Shown: piece by piece, positions 1 through 8,406 of the stretch
Layout: each line of letters begins with the position of its first letter
Numbering within the stretch: the stretch's first letter is position 1
Source of the DNA: Thermodesulfobacteriaceae bacterium UBA6232
GTDB taxonomy: Bacteria; Desulfobacterota; Thermodesulfobacteria; Thermodesulfobacteriales; Thermodesulfobacteriaceae
Length of the DNA: 33,419 nucleotides
Direction: 5' to 3'
NCBI GenBank assembly: GCA_002441555.1
Contig: DJWK01000001.1
Span: forward strand, 44,542 to 77,960
Translations under genes and position numbers: made by a program
Notes under the pieces: generated by a model
The model's input: only the letters and a program-made list of their open reading frames with translations
Databases searched by the model: none
What the model was told of the DNA's origin: nothing

Positions 1-428
1 AAAAAGGGCTCAATATATTTGGCCTGAATGGGGGCAAGGGTAAAAAGCCCCCACATTCCGTAAATAATGCTTGGAATAGCGGCAAGGAGTTCAATGGCCA
101 TCCCTATAGCCTCACCCAAGGCCTTAGGTGCTACCTCAGTGATAAAAACAGCTATTCCCAGGGCAACAGGAACCGCTATAATCAAAGCAAAAAAAGAAAC
201 AATAAGGGTTCCCACAAGGGGAACTGCCCCGCCAAAAAGCTCTTTCACCGGATCCCAGGAGCTTGATAGTATAAAATTTATAAAACCATAACGAGAAATA
301 GCAGGAAAGGCCTCTTTAAAAAGAATCAAAAAGATCCCTATAACCAGTAAAAGAACTGCAAAGGCAGAAATAGCTGTAAAAAGAAGAAAAAAGAAATTAA
401 AAAGATATTGCCTTTTGGCAAGATTCAT
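1..428 (-). CDS. pstC: PstC, phosphate ABC transporter permease (5' part only)
   Basis: This is the first ~142 residues of an inner-membrane permease of the high-affinity phosphate importer; the rest lies left of the window. My translation from the ATG at 428 shows one N-terminal membrane segment (about residues 10-37), then a periplasmic stretch with S-S-W-D-P-V and the phrase G-T-L-I-V-S typical of PstC. Further on are I-A-V-P-V-A-L-G-I-A and E-L-L-A-A-I-P-S-I-I-Y-G-M-W-G, the start of the permease signature region. The start codon shares one base with the pstS stop (TAATG), so translation is probably coupled. Gene order pstS-pstC is the normal operon order. Confident on family from motifs; completeness cannot be judged here. 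Confidence 0.9.
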   Translation of the reverse strand, partial: MNLAKRQYLFNFFFLLFTAISAFAVLLLVIGIFLILFKEAFPAISRYGFINFILSSSWDPVKELFGGAVPLVGTLIVSFFALIIAVPVALGIAVFITEVAPKALGEAIGMAIELLAAIPSIIYGMWGLFTLAPIQAKYIEPF

Positions 429-1465
429 TAATAGATACCGTTTGCCTTCCAGTAATCTCTCACTTTGGCCTTAACCTCATCAGGAAGAGGCACATAATGA
501 AGATCAAGAGCCCTTTTATCTCCTTTCGTATAGGCCCAATCAAAAAATTTAACCACCTCTTTGTTAATTTCGGTTTTTTCCTTGGCAAGTAAGATATAGG
601 TTGCACCCACTATGGGCCAGGCTCCTTCACCTCCGGCATTGGTCATCCAGGCATAAAAGTGTTTCTCTCCCGTTAAATCTGAGGTTTTAGCTGCCTCCTT
701 AAAACTTTCTGCTGAAGGAGAAACTACCTTTCCGCTTTTGTTTTTGAGATAAGCCACCTTCATATTATTCTGAATGGCATAGGCATATTCCACATATCCA
801 ATGGTATAGGGAGTTCTTTTCACATAATTGGCAACTCCTTCATTTCCTTTGGCACCTATTCCTGCTCTAAAATTAACCGAGGTTCCATATCCTATCTCTT
901 TCGCCCATTTGGGGCATACATCACTTAAATAATGAGTAAATATAGCTGTGGTTCCAGACCCATCTGAACGATAAACAGGGGTAATAGGTTTATCAGGAAG
1001 GTCTAAATTTGAATTTAAAGCCTTAATCTTAGGATCATTCCATTTTTTAATCTCCCCAAGATAGATTTTGCAAACTGTTTCTCCATCAAGAACAAGTTTT
1101 CCCTCCTTTATTTCAGGAATGTTATATGAAAGAACCACACCCCCGATAACTGTAGGAAACTGCAATAGTTTTTTTTCTTCAACCTCTTCAGGCTTTAAGG
1201 CCATATCACTTGCCCCAAAATCAACGGTTCTCTCAGCAATCTGTCTTATTCCACCTCCTGATCCAATGGACTGATAATTAATTCTTATCCCCGTTTCTTT
1301 ATAATAATCTGAGGCCCATACAGAATAGAGGGGATAAGGAAAGGTGGCCCCAGCCCCATTTATTATTTTTCCTCCTTTTCCCTTAGGTGCCTCTTCTTTT
1401 CCCTTACAAGAAACAAGGGCGGTAATTGTAATAAAAACAAATAATAAAAAAAGAATTTTCTTCAT
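428..1465 (-). CDS. pstS: PstS, phosphate-binding lipoprotein of the phosphate ABC transporter
   Basis: A 345-residue periplasmic phosphate-binding protein that delivers phosphate to PstCA. The N-terminus MKKILFLLFVFITITALVSC is a lipoprotein signal peptide with lipobox L-V-S-C, so the mature protein is probably membrane anchored. PstS hallmarks follow: G-A-G-A-T-F-P-Y-P-L-Y near residue 38, I-G-S-G-G-G-I-R-Q, F-G-A-S-D-M, and the phosphate-loop phrase R-S-D-G-S-G-T-T around residues 166-173. The start ATG is preceded by a GGGGG ribosome site and by a good promoter (1495-1522). It is followed without a gap by pstC. Length is normal for the family. No convincing Pho-box repeat was seen. Confidence 0.95.
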   Translation of the reverse strand: MKKILFLLFVFITITALVSCKGKEEAPKGKGGKIINGAGATFPYPLYSVWASDYYKETGIRINYQSIGSGGGIRQIAERTVDFGASDMALKPEEVEEKKLLQFPTVIGGVVLSYNIPEIKEGKLVLDGETVCKIYLGEIKKWNDPKIKALNSNLDLPDKPITPVYRSDGSGTTAIFTHYLSDVCPKWAKEIGYGTSVNFRAGIGAKGNEGVANYVKRTPYTIGYVEYAYAIQNNMKVAYLKNKSGKVVSPSAESFKEAAKTSDLTGEKHFYAWMTNAGGEGAWPIVGATYILLAKEKTEINKEVVKFFDWAYTKGDKRALDLHYVPLPDEVKAKVRDYWKANGIY

Positions 1466-1494
1466 AATAAACCCCCTTTTTAAGGTTTTCTCCT

Positions 1495-1522
1495 ATTTTA
1501 GAAAAATTTAAGGGGTTGTCAA
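1495..1522 (-). promoter_or_regulatory. Sigma-70-type promoter for pstSC
   Basis: On the minus strand the -35 box TTGACA (1517-1522, exact consensus) is followed after 16 bases by TAAAAT (1495-1500, 5/6). It lies in the short gap between the antiporter gene and pstS, about 30 bases upstream of the pstS start, which gives a normal leader. Seen directly in sequence; activity is inferred. Confidence 0.65.
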
Positions 1523-1532
1523 CCTTAGATAC

Positions 1533-3530
1533 TCAGTAGAGTGCTTCAAGGGGATTCTCTAAATATTTAAACGCCCTTTTAAGATCCTTCTTATCTCCGA
1601 TTAATATTAACAGATCTTCTTCCTCTATAACAAGATCTGGCGAGGGGTTGGTTATAAGATTTCCCTTTCGTTGAATAGCTATAATAGTTACCCCGGTTTT
1701 GGCCCTGAGATCAAGCCTTTTTATGGTCAAACCTTTTAAGGAGCTCCCCTTTTTCACGAAATAGCTCTCAAAATTTAAGGCCTTCCACCATTCAAGGGGT
1801 ATTCCCTCTTCAATTATAATTTTATCCTCTTCTCTTAAGGCTTTATAGTGCCCGCTTCTTACCTCTTCAATCAGTTCAAAAATAACATTTTTAGGAACCC
1901 GATAATATTCAAGAACCTTGGTAAAAAGCTCAATGGAGGCTTCAAATTCTTCGGGAATAACTTCATCGGCACCTAAATTTAGAAGTTCTTGAATTTCAGC
2001 CACAAACTGGGTTCTTGCAATAATATAAAGCTCAGGATTGAGAGATCTTGCAATTTGAATAATTTTTCTCACCGCTATGTGATCACTTATAGCTACCACA
2101 AGTGCCCTTGCCCTTTCAATCCCGAACTTTTTTAAAATCTCAGGGTTTGTTGCATCGGCAAAATAAATTGGCTCTCCTCTTTTTTTGTATTTTTTTACTG
2201 TGAGAGGATTTAGCTCAAGAATCACATAGGGAATTTTCAAAAGCTTTAATCCATAGACCACATTTTTTCCACAGATTCCGTAACCAACAACTAAGGTATG
2301 TCCTGAAAACTGCTCTTCTTTTTTCTCTCTTTTTCTTTTAATTATTTTAAATTTTTCTGGAGAAAGGGTTTGCAAAAGGACATCTGAAACACGGTGAACA
2401 CCCTCAATCACAAAGGGAGTTGCAATAAGGGTAAGAACGGATGTGCCAATAAAAATTTGATAAAAACCTGCTGAAGAAAAAAGATCATATTTTGCTCCCT
2501 CAAGGGCAAGCACAAAGGAAAACTCTCCAATCTGAAATAAATAGAGCGCAGAAAGCAGAGAAATTCTTGGGCTTTTGCTCAAAAGAAAAATCACTCCAAA
2601 AATTACCAAAATCTTTATAAAAAATATTATTAAAAAGGATGACAGAGTAAAAATGGGCTTTTCAAAAAGAAGTCTTGGCTCAAGAAGCATCCCCACAGAA
2701 ATAAAAAAAAGCGCCATAAATAACTCTTTAAGGGGTTTTACTTCTGCCATAATTTGATAGGCATACTCAGACTCAGAGATAATTAAACCAGCAAGAAAGG
2801 CTCCAAGGGCCATAGAAAGTCCCAGTTCATGACTTATATAGGCAATACCAATAGAAATAAGAAAAATACTTATTAAAAAAATTTCCCGGTTTCTTGTTCT
2901 CATTATAAATTCAAGGAAAATGGGGATCATTTTGAAACTTATAAAAAAGACGCCTCCGAAAATCAAAAGGGATTTTAAAAGTGTTAAAGAAATCTCTTTT
3001 AGGGATATCCCTTCACCTGAAAGCATAGGTAGAAAGAGCATAACAAAAATTACTGAAAGATCCTGAAAGATAAGTATTCCAAAAATATATCTTCCAAAGG
3101 GTGTATTTAGTTCTCCCCTTTCCATAAGAAGTTTTAAGACCACAGCCGTGCTGCTAAAGGCAACAAGAACTCCATAAAAAAGAGCCTGTGAAAAAGATAT
3201 CGAAAGAAATTTTAGGGCAACAATTCCCATAAAAAGGGTGGTAATGACAACCTGTAAGAAACCTCCCAGAAGAACCTCTTTTCTATATCCGAGAAGTTTT
3301 TTTAAGGAAAATTCAACTCCCAGAAGAAACATAAGAAAAATAACCCCAAGCTCTGCGAGTTCCTTTATTAAATGGGAATCCTTTACTAAAGAAAAACCGG
3401 CAGGGCCTGCCAGAAGCCCTGCAATTAAAAACCCAACCAATGATGGCAATTTGAGCCTGACACAAAGATAAGTCACCGGAAGAGCCAGAAGAAAGGCCCA
3501 AATAAGCGTAAGCAAATATTCCTGAAGCAT
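1533..3530 (-). CDS. CPA2-type monovalent cation:proton antiporter with RCK (TrkA-N/TrkA-C) domains, KefB/YbaL-like
   Basis: A 665-residue inner-membrane antiporter. Residues ~1-385 form about 12 hydrophobic segments and include the CPA2 phrases R-L-K-L-P-S-L-V-G-F-L-I-A-G, G-V-L-V-A-F-S-S-T-A-V-V and M-A-L-G-A-F-L-A-G. Residues ~413-530 form a Rossmann RCK/TrkA-N domain (G-Y-G-I-C-G nucleotide-binding loop) and ~580-660 a TrkA-C domain, so transport is probably gated by a nucleotide or ligand. The substrate (K+ or Na+) cannot be read from sequence. It is divergent from thiC and upstream of pstS. The ATG is only 6 bases from a TATAAT box, so the message may be leaderless. A TTG at codon 6, preceded by AGGA, is an alternative start. 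Confidence 0.88.
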   Translation of the reverse strand: MLQEYLLTLIWAFLLALPVTYLCVRLKLPSLVGFLIAGLLAGPAGFSLVKDSHLIKELAELGVIFLMFLLGVEFSLKKLLGYRKEVLLGGFLQVVITTLFMGIVALKFLSISFSQALFYGVLVAFSSTAVVLKLLMERGELNTPFGRYIFGILIFQDLSVIFVMLFLPMLSGEGISLKEISLTLLKSLLIFGGVFFISFKMIPIFLEFIMRTRNREIFLISIFLISIGIAYISHELGLSMALGAFLAGLIISESEYAYQIMAEVKPLKELFMALFFISVGMLLEPRLLFEKPIFTLSSFLIIFFIKILVIFGVIFLLSKSPRISLLSALYLFQIGEFSFVLALEGAKYDLFSSAGFYQIFIGTSVLTLIATPFVIEGVHRVSDVLLQTLSPEKFKIIKRKREKKEEQFSGHTLVVGYGICGKNVVYGLKLLKIPYVILELNPLTVKKYKKRGEPIYFADATNPEILKKFGIERARALVVAISDHIAVRKIIQIARSLNPELYIIARTQFVAEIQELLNLGADEVIPEEFEASIELFTKVLEYYRVPKNVIFELIEEVRSGHYKALREEDKIIIEEGIPLEWWKALNFESYFVKKGSSLKGLTIKRLDLRAKTGVTIIAIQRKGNLITNPSPDLVIEEEDLLILIGDKKDLKRAFKYLENPLEALY

Positions 3531-3536
3531 GACCTA

Positions 3537-3545
3537 ATTATACCA
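3537..3545 (-). promoter_or_regulatory. Extended -10 promoter element for the antiporter gene
   Basis: On the minus strand TGG-TATAAT (extended -10 plus perfect -10) ends 6 bases before the antiporter ATG at 3530. The -35 region at the 17-base position (3560-3565) is a poor match, which suits an extended -10 promoter. Transcription would start at or next to the A of the ATG, implying a leaderless mRNA or use of a slightly later start codon. Confidence 0.45.
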
Positions 3546-3641
3546 AAATGTGCCTTTTTTCCCATGGGCTTATCTTTTAAAATTTACAGATTAATTTTAA
3601 AATTAAATTATTTATTAAAAGTTTGAGGAGAGTTAAAAGCT

Positions 3642-4949
3642 ATGGCAGAAACCCTTAAAAGACTTGCAGAGAAGGGAATAATTACAGAGGAAATGAGGAT
3701 TTGTGCTGAAAATGAGGGTGTATCCCCTGAATATATTAGGGATGGTATAGCCAAAGGTGAAATTGTAATCTGTAAAAACAAAAAAACTTCGCTATCTAAA
3801 CCCTGTGCTATCGGTAAGGGGTTAAAGACTAAGGTTAATGTGAATATTGGCACATCCAAAGATCGTCCTCATCTTGATGAGGAACTCAAAAAACTTGAAA
3901 TAGCTCTCAAATACGGAACAGATACTGTTATGGATTTATCCACAGGAGGCCCCATTGATGAGATAAGAAAGGCTATAAGAGAGGCCTGTCCTGTCCCCCT
4001 TGGAACGGTTCCCATTTATCAGGCTGCCCTTGAGGCTGTAGAAAAGCATAAAAAATCCATTGTGGAAATGAAAGTTTCAGAAATTTTTGAGGTCATTCAA
4101 AGGCAGGCAGAAGATGGCGTTGACTTTATGACCGTTCACTGCGGAATTACAAGACACACCCTTGAGAGGCTAAAAAATAAAGAGAGGATCCTTGGGGTGG
4201 TCTCAAGGGGTGGCTCCTTTATAGTTGAGTGGATGGTTTACAACAACAAAGAAAACCCCCTTTATGAGCACTTTGACGAACTCCTTGATATTGCCGAGGC
4301 TTACGATATTACCCTTTCCCTTGGTGATGGAATAAGGCCTGGCTGCATTGCCGATGCAACCGATGGCCCTCAGATACAGGAATTGATTGTTCTTGGGGAG
4401 CTAACCTTAAGGGCCTGGGAAAGGGGAGTTCAGGTAATGATTGAAGGTCCAGGGCATGTTCCCCTTGATCAGATTGAGGCCAATGTGAAGCTTCAGAAAA
4501 GGCTCTGTCATAATGCCCCTTTTTATGTGCTTGGGCCTCTGCCAACTGATATTGCCCCAGGATATGACCATATCGTTGGAGCCATTGGAGGAGCCATTGC
4601 AGCAAGTGCTGGGGCTGATTTTCTCTGCTATTTAACACCTGCTGAGCATTTAAGGCTTCCAACCCTTGAGGATGTAAAAGAAGGCCTTATTGCCTCAAAG
4701 ATTGCTGCCCATGTGGCAGATCTTATGAAGGGAGTTAAGGGCGCCTGGGAATGGGATCTTGAGATGGCCAAAGCCAGAGCCCGTCTTGACTGGGAGCGCC
4801 AGATTGAGCTCTCTATTGATCCTGAAAAGGCCCGTAAATATCGCCTTGAAGGAGGAGTCTCAAGAAGCAAGGCCTGCACCATGTGCGGAGAATACTGCGC
4901 CATAAAAATTTATGAACACGCCTATAAATTCCTAAAAGGCGCCCATTAA
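3642..4949 (+). CDS. thiC: ThiC, phosphomethylpyrimidine synthase
   Basis: A 435-residue cytosolic radical SAM enzyme that converts aminoimidazole ribotide into hydroxymethylpyrimidine phosphate for thiamine synthesis. It shows the ThiC phrases G-T-D-T-V-M-D-L-S-T-G-G, V-H-C-G-I-T, E-G-P-G-H-V-P-L-D-Q and Y-D-H-I-V-G-A-I-G-G. The atypical C-terminal [4Fe-4S] cysteine cluster is C-T-M-C-G-E-Y-C near residue 415. The length fits the short bacterial/archaeal form without the long N-terminal extension. A GAGGAG ribosome site precedes the ATG. The 110-base upstream region holds no recognisable TPP riboswitch core, which is notable because thiC is often controlled that way. It stands alone, convergent with the broken gene at 4959. 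Confidence 0.96.
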   Translation: MAETLKRLAEKGIITEEMRICAENEGVSPEYIRDGIAKGEIVICKNKKTSLSKPCAIGKGLKTKVNVNIGTSKDRPHLDEELKKLEIALKYGTDTVMDLSTGGPIDEIRKAIREACPVPLGTVPIYQAALEAVEKHKKSIVEMKVSEIFEVIQRQAEDGVDFMTVHCGITRHTLERLKNKERILGVVSRGGSFIVEWMVYNNKENPLYEHFDELLDIAEAYDITLSLGDGIRPGCIADATDGPQIQELIVLGELTLRAWERGVQVMIEGPGHVPLDQIEANVKLQKRLCHNAPFYVLGPLPTDIAPGYDHIVGAIGGAIAASAGADFLCYLTPAEHLRLPTLEDVKEGLIASKIAAHVADLMKGVKGAWEWDLEMAKARARLDWERQIELSIDPEKARKYRLEGGVSRSKACTMCGEYCAIKIYEHAYKFLKGAH

Positions 4950-4958
4950 AAGCCCTCA

Positions 4959-5332
4959 TTAAATTTTAAAGCGCAAACTTTCTAAATGCCTTTTCAAAGC
5001 GCTAAAGGCTTTTTCTAAACTTTTCCATAAACCTCCCCCAGAAAGCATCCTTTCTATAAAATCAGGATTTTTTACTCTTCCAAGGTCAACTATTTCTACA
5101 GTTCTCAAAAGGGGTATCTTGTCAAGGGAAAGTTGTCAAGGGAAAGTTCTATTTCATGTAGGGTGCTGGCTGAAAGACCCTCTTTGGAAAAAAGAGCAAT
5201 ATCAATATCAGAAGTTCTGCTAAAACCACCTTTAACCAGAGAACCATAAAAGATAATAAGGCTTTCTTCAGGAAGATATTTCTCAAGGGTTTTTCCTATC
5301 CGATCCATAATTTCTTTTTGAGAGGTATCCAT
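4959..5332 (-). pseudogene. MNT-type nucleotidyltransferase (MntA-like), frameshifted by a 14-bp tandem duplication
   Basis: The N-terminal reading frame (ATG at 5332) gives a nucleotidyltransferase-fold protein with the motif F-Y-G-S-L-V-K-G-G-F-S-R-T-S-D-I-D-I-A (pol-beta GS...D-x-D signature). It hits a stop after 75 codons. The break falls at a perfect 14-bp direct repeat (5121-5148). Removing one copy restores a 119-residue frame down to the TAA at 4959, with the typical continuation I-P-L-L-R-T-V-E-I-V-D-L. The family often acts as antitoxin to a HEPN partner (MntA-HepT), but no HEPN gene is adjacent. No clear Shine-Dalgarno site precedes the ATG. It is likely inactive, unless copy number of the repeat varies. 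Family assignment is firm; the antitoxin role is inference. Confidence 0.8.
5121..5148. repeat. Perfect 14-bp tandem duplication causing a frameshift
   Basis: Two abutting identical copies of GTCAAGGGAAAGTT lie at 5121-5134 and 5135-5148. Fourteen is not a multiple of three, so the duplication shifts the frame of the nucleotidyltransferase gene. Deleting one copy in silico restores a full-length family-like protein, so this is the causal lesion. Confidence 0.9.
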
Positions 5333-5529
5333 GCTTTCAATATAGCATAATCAACGAAAATAGAAAAACAACTCAAGGCATCAAAACTCAATTACCTTAG
5401 ATTGTATGAATCATTTCATAGTTCTTGATTATTTTCTTTTCCCTAATTCTTTGGTAGCCTAAAACTCTTTGGACTTTCACTCTTTATCGCAAGTTAATGG
5501 TTGCTTACTACCTTGAAATCTTTAAATTT

Positions 5530-7122
5530 TTATGCTTCCTTTTCGGCTTTAAGCCCTTTCAAAAAGGCCCAAACCCTTATAAAGCCTCTTCCCCTCAAAA
5601 TAAATAAACACAAAAGGAAGAGAACCCCAAGCATTCCCCAGAAAGCAACCGCTTTAAAGGTCTCCTGAAAACCCCAGCTTAAAGCCTGAATATACTGGGT
5701 CTTGTAAAGAAGGGCCTGGACCTTTTTTTCTGCAAGCTCAGCTGGGAAAAACTTGTCTGCCAGATAAAATCTTTCTTGTAAAAAATTTTTAATCACTGCA
5801 TAATTTTGCAATTCATTTATCCTCAAAAAATTCTCATTGGTGTAATATTCTAAGTGATTGGTTGCAAGGGCTGTTCCAAAGGATCCACCCACAAAGCGTT
5901 GATAATGCATAAGAACAACGCCAAGTCCGGTTAAAGGCCCAAGCTTTCTCAAAGAAATGGCTGTAAGAGGGGCAAAAAAGGTGCCCATGGAAATCCCAAG
6001 GGGAATACAAAGAAGGGAGGCCTTCCAGGCAGGTGTGTAATAATTAAGCTGGGGAATAAGATAAAAACTTGTAAAGATAAATAAAAGGGAACTAAAAAAA
6101 AGGATACGCCCAGGGGCAATTTTATCTGATAGATACCCTGAAATCACACTAAAGGTTCCAATAAAACAGGCAAAAACGAGAATGTGAAGGCCTGCCTGGA
6201 AAGTGGTAAGTCCCTTGAGAATTTCATAATAAAGGGGAAGAAGATAAAAAATCTGATACATTCCAAAGCCCAAGGTAAAAAAATGCATCCCCATGGGAAA
6301 GCCAAATTCAGGTATTTTGTAAATGGAAAGATTAAGAAGGGGCCTTTTGGAAAGAAGTTCACTCAAAAAATAAAGGGCAAAGGCAACAAGACTTACAAAT
6401 AGTAGGGTAAGAATTAGGTCTGATTGAAACCAGCCAAGTTGTTGCCCTTTTGAAAGCATAACAAGAAGGGATATAGTTGCAGTGGCAATAAAAATATAGC
6501 TTAAATAATTGAATTGAAAGATTCTTGATCTCCCAAGGTCTTTGGGAAGATAAAGAAGGGCTGCGATAAAATTGATAATTCCCACAGGGACATTTACGAA
6601 AAAAACCCAGCGCCAGCTTAAGTGCTCTGTGATAAAACCTCCAAGGGTTGGACCAAGGGCTGGTGCAAAGCTTACTCCGAGGCCAAAGATTCCCATGGCA
6701 AAGCCTCTTCTTTCAGGGGGATAAGAGGCAATCAAAATAGTCTGGGCTGAAGCTGCTATAAAGGCCTCTCCTATTCCCTGAAGAACCCTAAAAAATATCA
6801 TCTGGGCAAGATTTTGCGCTGTTCCACAAAAAAGGCTTGAAAGGGTGAAAATGCCAAGGCCTGCGGTGAAGGTATAGGGATAACCTATAAATCTTGCAAA
6901 ATTCTCAGTAAAAAGAAGTCCAGTTGCTGCAGCCATCATATAACTTGTTATAACCCACTGAATTCCGTAAAGATCTGTTGACAAAGGCCCCATCATCTTG
7001 GGAACCACAATATCCACAATGGTGGTATCAAGAATAGCCATAAAAAAGCCGACCATCACAATGAGGGTTATCAAGATTCTTTCAAACTTTGAGATCTCTT
7101 GGTGAAAGGTTTCAAAATCCAT
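5530..7122 (-). CDS. emrB: DHA2-family MFS exporter (EmrB-like)
   Basis: A 530-residue inner-membrane proton-driven exporter of the 14-TM DHA2 group. It has the early phrase M-A-I-L-D-T-T-I-V-D-I-V typical of EmrB, motif C-like G-P-T-L-G-G-F, and W-R-W-V-F-F-V-N-V-P-V-G-I. It lies 3 bases downstream of a membrane-fusion protein gene, the classic EmrA-EmrB order, and is presumably co-transcribed from 8301-8328. An outer-membrane TolC-like channel is not in the window. The substrate is unknown. The pair is divergent from the seleno-peptide cassette, so export of that product or protection from it is possible but unproven. Confidence 0.92.
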   Translation of the reverse strand: MDFETFHQEISKFERILITLIVMVGFFMAILDTTIVDIVVPKMMGPLSTDLYGIQWVITSYMMAAATGLLFTENFARFIGYPYTFTAGLGIFTLSSLFCGTAQNLAQMIFFRVLQGIGEAFIAASAQTILIASYPPERRGFAMGIFGLGVSFAPALGPTLGGFITEHLSWRWVFFVNVPVGIINFIAALLYLPKDLGRSRIFQFNYLSYIFIATATISLLVMLSKGQQLGWFQSDLILTLLFVSLVAFALYFLSELLSKRPLLNLSIYKIPEFGFPMGMHFFTLGFGMYQIFYLLPLYYEILKGLTTFQAGLHILVFACFIGTFSVISGYLSDKIAPGRILFFSSLLFIFTSFYLIPQLNYYTPAWKASLLCIPLGISMGTFFAPLTAISLRKLGPLTGLGVVLMHYQRFVGGSFGTALATNHLEYYTNENFLRINELQNYAVIKNFLQERFYLADKFFPAELAEKKVQALLYKTQYIQALSWGFQETFKAVAFWGMLGVLFLLCLFILRGRGFIRVWAFLKGLKAEKEA

Positions 7123-7125
7123 GGA

Positions 7126-8256
7126 TTATCTGATTCTCTTTATTTCAACCTCACCGCCAAGGCCAACTCTTAAAAGGGTTCTATCTCCTTTTGTGATTTT
7201 TATTTTTACAGGGATTCTCTGGGCAAGTTTGGTGAACTCTCCTGCGGAGATATCCCTTGGAACAAGGGCAAAGGTTGCAGCTGAGGCTGGTAAAATCTCT
7301 TCCACTTCTCCTTCCCAGACCTTCCCAGGATAAGCATCAAGCCTGATTCTGGCAGGGGCGCCCTTTTTTATTCCTGAAAGCTTTGTCTCCTCAAGAAGAA
7401 CAAGAATGTAAAAAGACTGAGGATCTACCAGGGCATAAATGGGCTCCCCAGGCGCTATAACATCTCCCTCTGAATGGAATTTTTTAGCAATCACTCCAGT
7501 GATGGGGCTTTTTAATTTGGTGTATTCGTAATAAAGGCTTGCCTCCTCCTTCTGTTTCAAAAGGGCCTTTTCCTGATGCCCCAGGGCTTGAATTTGAGAA
7601 GCTAAGCTCTTAACCGCAAGTTTTTCGTTTTCAATCAAAGAGCGGGTCTTTTCAAGGGCTTTAATATCTTTATCAAGGGAATTTAAGGTTTCCCTTTCTG
7701 AGTTAAGTTGATGAAGAAGTTCCTTTTCTTCGGTTTGTTTGGCCTCAAGGGCCTGCTGGGAGATAAGTCCTTCTTTGAAAAGATTCTCAAGCCTAATTCG
7801 GTCTTTTCTTACAAAATCAAGCCTTGCCTTTAGGGCTTCAATTTTAGCCCTTTGAGCCTTTTTCTTTGCCTCTAAGGACTCAAGCTGTTTTTCAATTTGT
7901 TCCAGTTTTAAGGCAATTTCTCTCTCAAGCTTTTTCTTTGAATCAATAAGAGCGTTTCTTTGGGCAAGAACCTCTTTTACTGCTTCATCAAGTTGCAAAA
8001 CCTTTTTTTTATAATCAGAGGCCTCAAGCTCAGCAAGAACCTCTCCTTCAGAAACCCTGTCTCCTTCGTTTTTGTAAAGCCTGATTATTTTCCCATTAAT
8101 TTTAGGGAAGCTTACATATACCAAACGATCAGCCTGAACAAAAACCGCATTGGTTACGGCATAATGATATCTTTTCCAAAGAAAATACCCAAAAAGAGCC
8201 AAAAAGAAAATAATGAGACCGACCAGGATATAAACACCTATTTTCTTTTTTGCCAT
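7126..8256 (-). CDS. emrA: HlyD/EmrA-type periplasmic membrane-fusion protein
   Basis: A 376-residue adaptor that links an inner-membrane exporter to an outer-membrane channel. A single N-terminal membrane anchor (about residues 5-27) is followed by a biotinyl-lipoyl-like half motif (K-N-E-G-D-R-V-S-E-G-E-V-L-A), then a long Lys/Glu-rich coiled coil (about residues 75-225). The second lipoyl half and beta-barrel (S-P-I-T-G-V-I-A-K-K-F) come last. Start ATG at 8256 with AAGGAG ribosome site. First gene of a two-gene operon with the DHA2 exporter; a palindrome at 8278-8294 overlaps its predicted transcription start. Confidence 0.92.
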   Translation of the reverse strand: MAKKKIGVYILVGLIIFFLALFGYFLWKRYHYAVTNAVFVQADRLVYVSFPKINGKIIRLYKNEGDRVSEGEVLAELEASDYKKKVLQLDEAVKEVLAQRNALIDSKKKLEREIALKLEQIEKQLESLEAKKKAQRAKIEALKARLDFVRKDRIRLENLFKEGLISQQALEAKQTEEKELLHQLNSERETLNSLDKDIKALEKTRSLIENEKLAVKSLASQIQALGHQEKALLKQKEEASLYYEYTKLKSPITGVIAKKFHSEGDVIAPGEPIYALVDPQSFYILVLLEETKLSGIKKGAPARIRLDAYPGKVWEGEVEEILPASAATFALVPRDISAGEFTKLAQRIPVKIKITKGDRTLLRVGLGGEVEIKRIR

Positions 8257-8277
8257 GGCTCCTTCCTATCAATTTAT

Positions 8278-8294
8278 GTTAGTGCTTACTTAAC
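8278..8294. promoter_or_regulatory. Candidate repressor operator at the emrAB promoter
   Basis: The 17-bp element GTTAGTGCTTACTTAAC has outer arms GTTA/TAAC and an inner AGT/ACT pair, resembling TetR-family half-sites. It begins 6 bases downstream of the predicted emrA -10 box, so it would cover the transcription start. No regulator gene is next to it. Only the partial dyad symmetry and its position support the call. Confidence 0.35.
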
Positions 8295-8300
8295 TTTTAA

Positions 8301-8328
8301 AGTCTACAAATCTATTTCTTTTTGTCAA
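8301..8328 (-). promoter_or_regulatory. Sigma-70-type promoter for emrAB
   Basis: On the minus strand an exact TTGACA (8323-8328) is followed after 16 bases by TAGACT (8301-8306, 4/6). It lies about 45-50 bases upstream of the emrA ATG and directly upstream of the palindrome at 8278-8294. Confidence 0.5.
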
Positions 8329-8378
8329 GGGAGTTTACTTTTAAAATTCAGGGTTCCTATCAATTTTAAATTTCACCC

Positions 8379-8406
8379 TTGACTTTTCTGTTTTTATAAA
8401 TATTAT
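8379..8406 (+). promoter_or_regulatory. Sigma-70-type promoter for the seleno-RiPP operon
   Basis: TTGACT (8379-8384, 5/6) and TATTAT (8401-8406, 5/6) are separated by 16 bases. The promoter points at the first precursor gene with a ~45-base leader. The leader carries two strong Shine-Dalgarno-like sequences: AGGAGGT at 8416-8422, with no start codon at the right distance, and AAGGAGGT at 8446-8453, just before the ATG. Confidence 0.55.

Noticed and set aside
3531..3641. TPP riboswitch upstream of thiC
   Set aside because: The 110-base leader is almost purely A/T and lacks the conserved thi-box core sequences.
4309..4903. Long antisense open frames within thiC
   Set aside because: They are shadows of the strongly supported thiC frame and have no independent motifs or ribosome sites.
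5333..5529. Remnant of a HEPN (HepT) toxin gene next to the broken nucleotidyltransferase
   Set aside because: Frames on both strands are short and show no HEPN R-x4-6-H motif that I could recognise.
7960..8382. A 140-codon plus-strand frame across the emrA start and its promoter
   Set aside because: It is antisense to the emrA signal/anchor region and crosses the promoter; no motif or ribosome site supports it.
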